A stretch of 6,251 nt of DNA, taken from assembly GCA_030618505.1 (NCBI GenBank), contig JAUXDF010000202.1, positions 1-6,251 of the forward strand, given 5' to 3'. Below, in pieces: positions 5,940 to 6,251 of the stretch. Made by a program: the position numbers and the translations under genes. Below the pieces are notes generated by a model, which saw only the letters and a program-made list of their open reading frames with translations, was not told the DNA's origin and did not search any database. Position 1 is the first letter of the stretch. Each line of letters starts with the position of its first letter. The DNA is from Spongiibacteraceae bacterium (GTDB lineage: Bacteria > Pseudomonadota > Gammaproteobacteria > Pseudomonadales > PIVM01).

Positions 5940-6194
5940 TTAACCTGCCAACATTTGATCCAGCTGCCCCTGGCGCTCCAGCGCCATCAACTCGTCACAA
6001 CCACCTACATGTTGTGAGCCAATCCAAATTTGCGGAACTGTGCGCTGACCGCTTCGATCCATCATCTCTTGACGCAATTCGTACTCGCCATCAACAGCAC
6101 GCTCTCTGTAAGCGACGCCCTTACCATCCAGCAAATGACGCGCCCTAACGCAATAGGGACAATACTTTGTGGTATACATCTCTACTTCAACCAC
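5940..6194 (-). CDS. grxC: Glutaredoxin 3 (GrxC)
   Basis: An 84-residue glutaredoxin, the normal length for this class. It is a small cytoplasmic thiol-disulfide oxidoreductase that uses glutathione to reduce protein disulfides and mixed disulfides. The dithiol active site CPYC is at 12-15, the cis-proline motif TVP at 52-54 and the glutathione-binding GGCDEL at 64-69, including the extra Cys66 also found in E. coli Grx3. The start is GTG at 6194, giving MVEVEMYTTKYCPYC, which aligns with known N-termini. GGAGG lies only 4 bases upstream, a short spacing, but no other start fits before the in-frame stop. The next ATG (codon 6) would remove the first strand. It is upstream of secB on the same strand, the common grxC-secB order. 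Confidence 0.96.
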   Translation of the reverse strand: MVEVEMYTTKYCPYCVRARHLLDGKGVAYRERAVDGEYELRQEMMDRSGQRTVPQIWIGSQHVGGCDELMALERQGQLDQMLAG

Positions 6195-6251
6195 AGAACC
6201 TCCAACTATCCAAACAATGTAATTTCAAGCACTCTTTCCGCTACGTCTTAA

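Noticed and set aside
6195..6251. 3' end of an upstream gene on the minus strand (a rhodanese gene often precedes grxC)
   Set aside because: Two frames entering from the edge stop here (TAG at 6243-6241 and TGA at 6227-6225), leaving 2 or 8 codons; too short to identify.

Overview
The window reads as a chromosomal segment of a moderate-GC gammaproteobacterium, probably marine or aquatic. The basis is an MSHA-type (mannose-sensitive haemagglutinin) type IV pilus operon next to the housekeeping genes trmL, secB and grxC. I cannot name the genus from sequence alone.

Layout. Positions 1-4274 hold five genes, all on the minus strand, read right to left: mshI (PilM-like, 3279-4274), a PilN-like gene (2582-3235), mshJ (PilO/GspM-like, 1863-2585), mshK (PilP-like, 1547-1861) and mshL (secretin, 1494 down to base 1, cut by the window edge). 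They are packed tightly, with gaps of 43, -4, 1 and 52 bp, and look like one operon. Their products should form the inner-membrane alignment complex (PilM/N/O-like), its small periplasmic partner and the outer-membrane pore of the pilus machine. The rest of the locus (mshM, N, E, G, F and the pilins) would be expected to the left of base 1.

Positions 4275-4511 are a divergent intergenic region separating mshI from trmL (+ strand, 4512-4976), a tRNA wobble 2'-O-methyltransferase. It holds an 18-bp dyad and only weak promoter candidates. trmL converges on secB (minus, 5112-5597). Between them is a composite hairpin whose T-tract faces the secB transcript, so it is a good secB terminator.

Positions 5598-5939 separate secB from grxC (minus, 5940-6194), which are usually close neighbours. 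About 230 bp of this gap is filled by an elaborate repeat: two long imperfect palindromes that share one arm, bounded by three copies of a roughly 20-bp motif in +/-/+ orientation. It looks like a MITE- or REP/BIME-like extragenic element lodged in a grxC-secB transcription unit. It is the least ordinary part of the window. No CRISPR array, transposase, tRNA or rRNA gene is visible.

Three genes use non-ATG starts: mshI (TTG), the PilN-like gene (GTG) and grxC (GTG).
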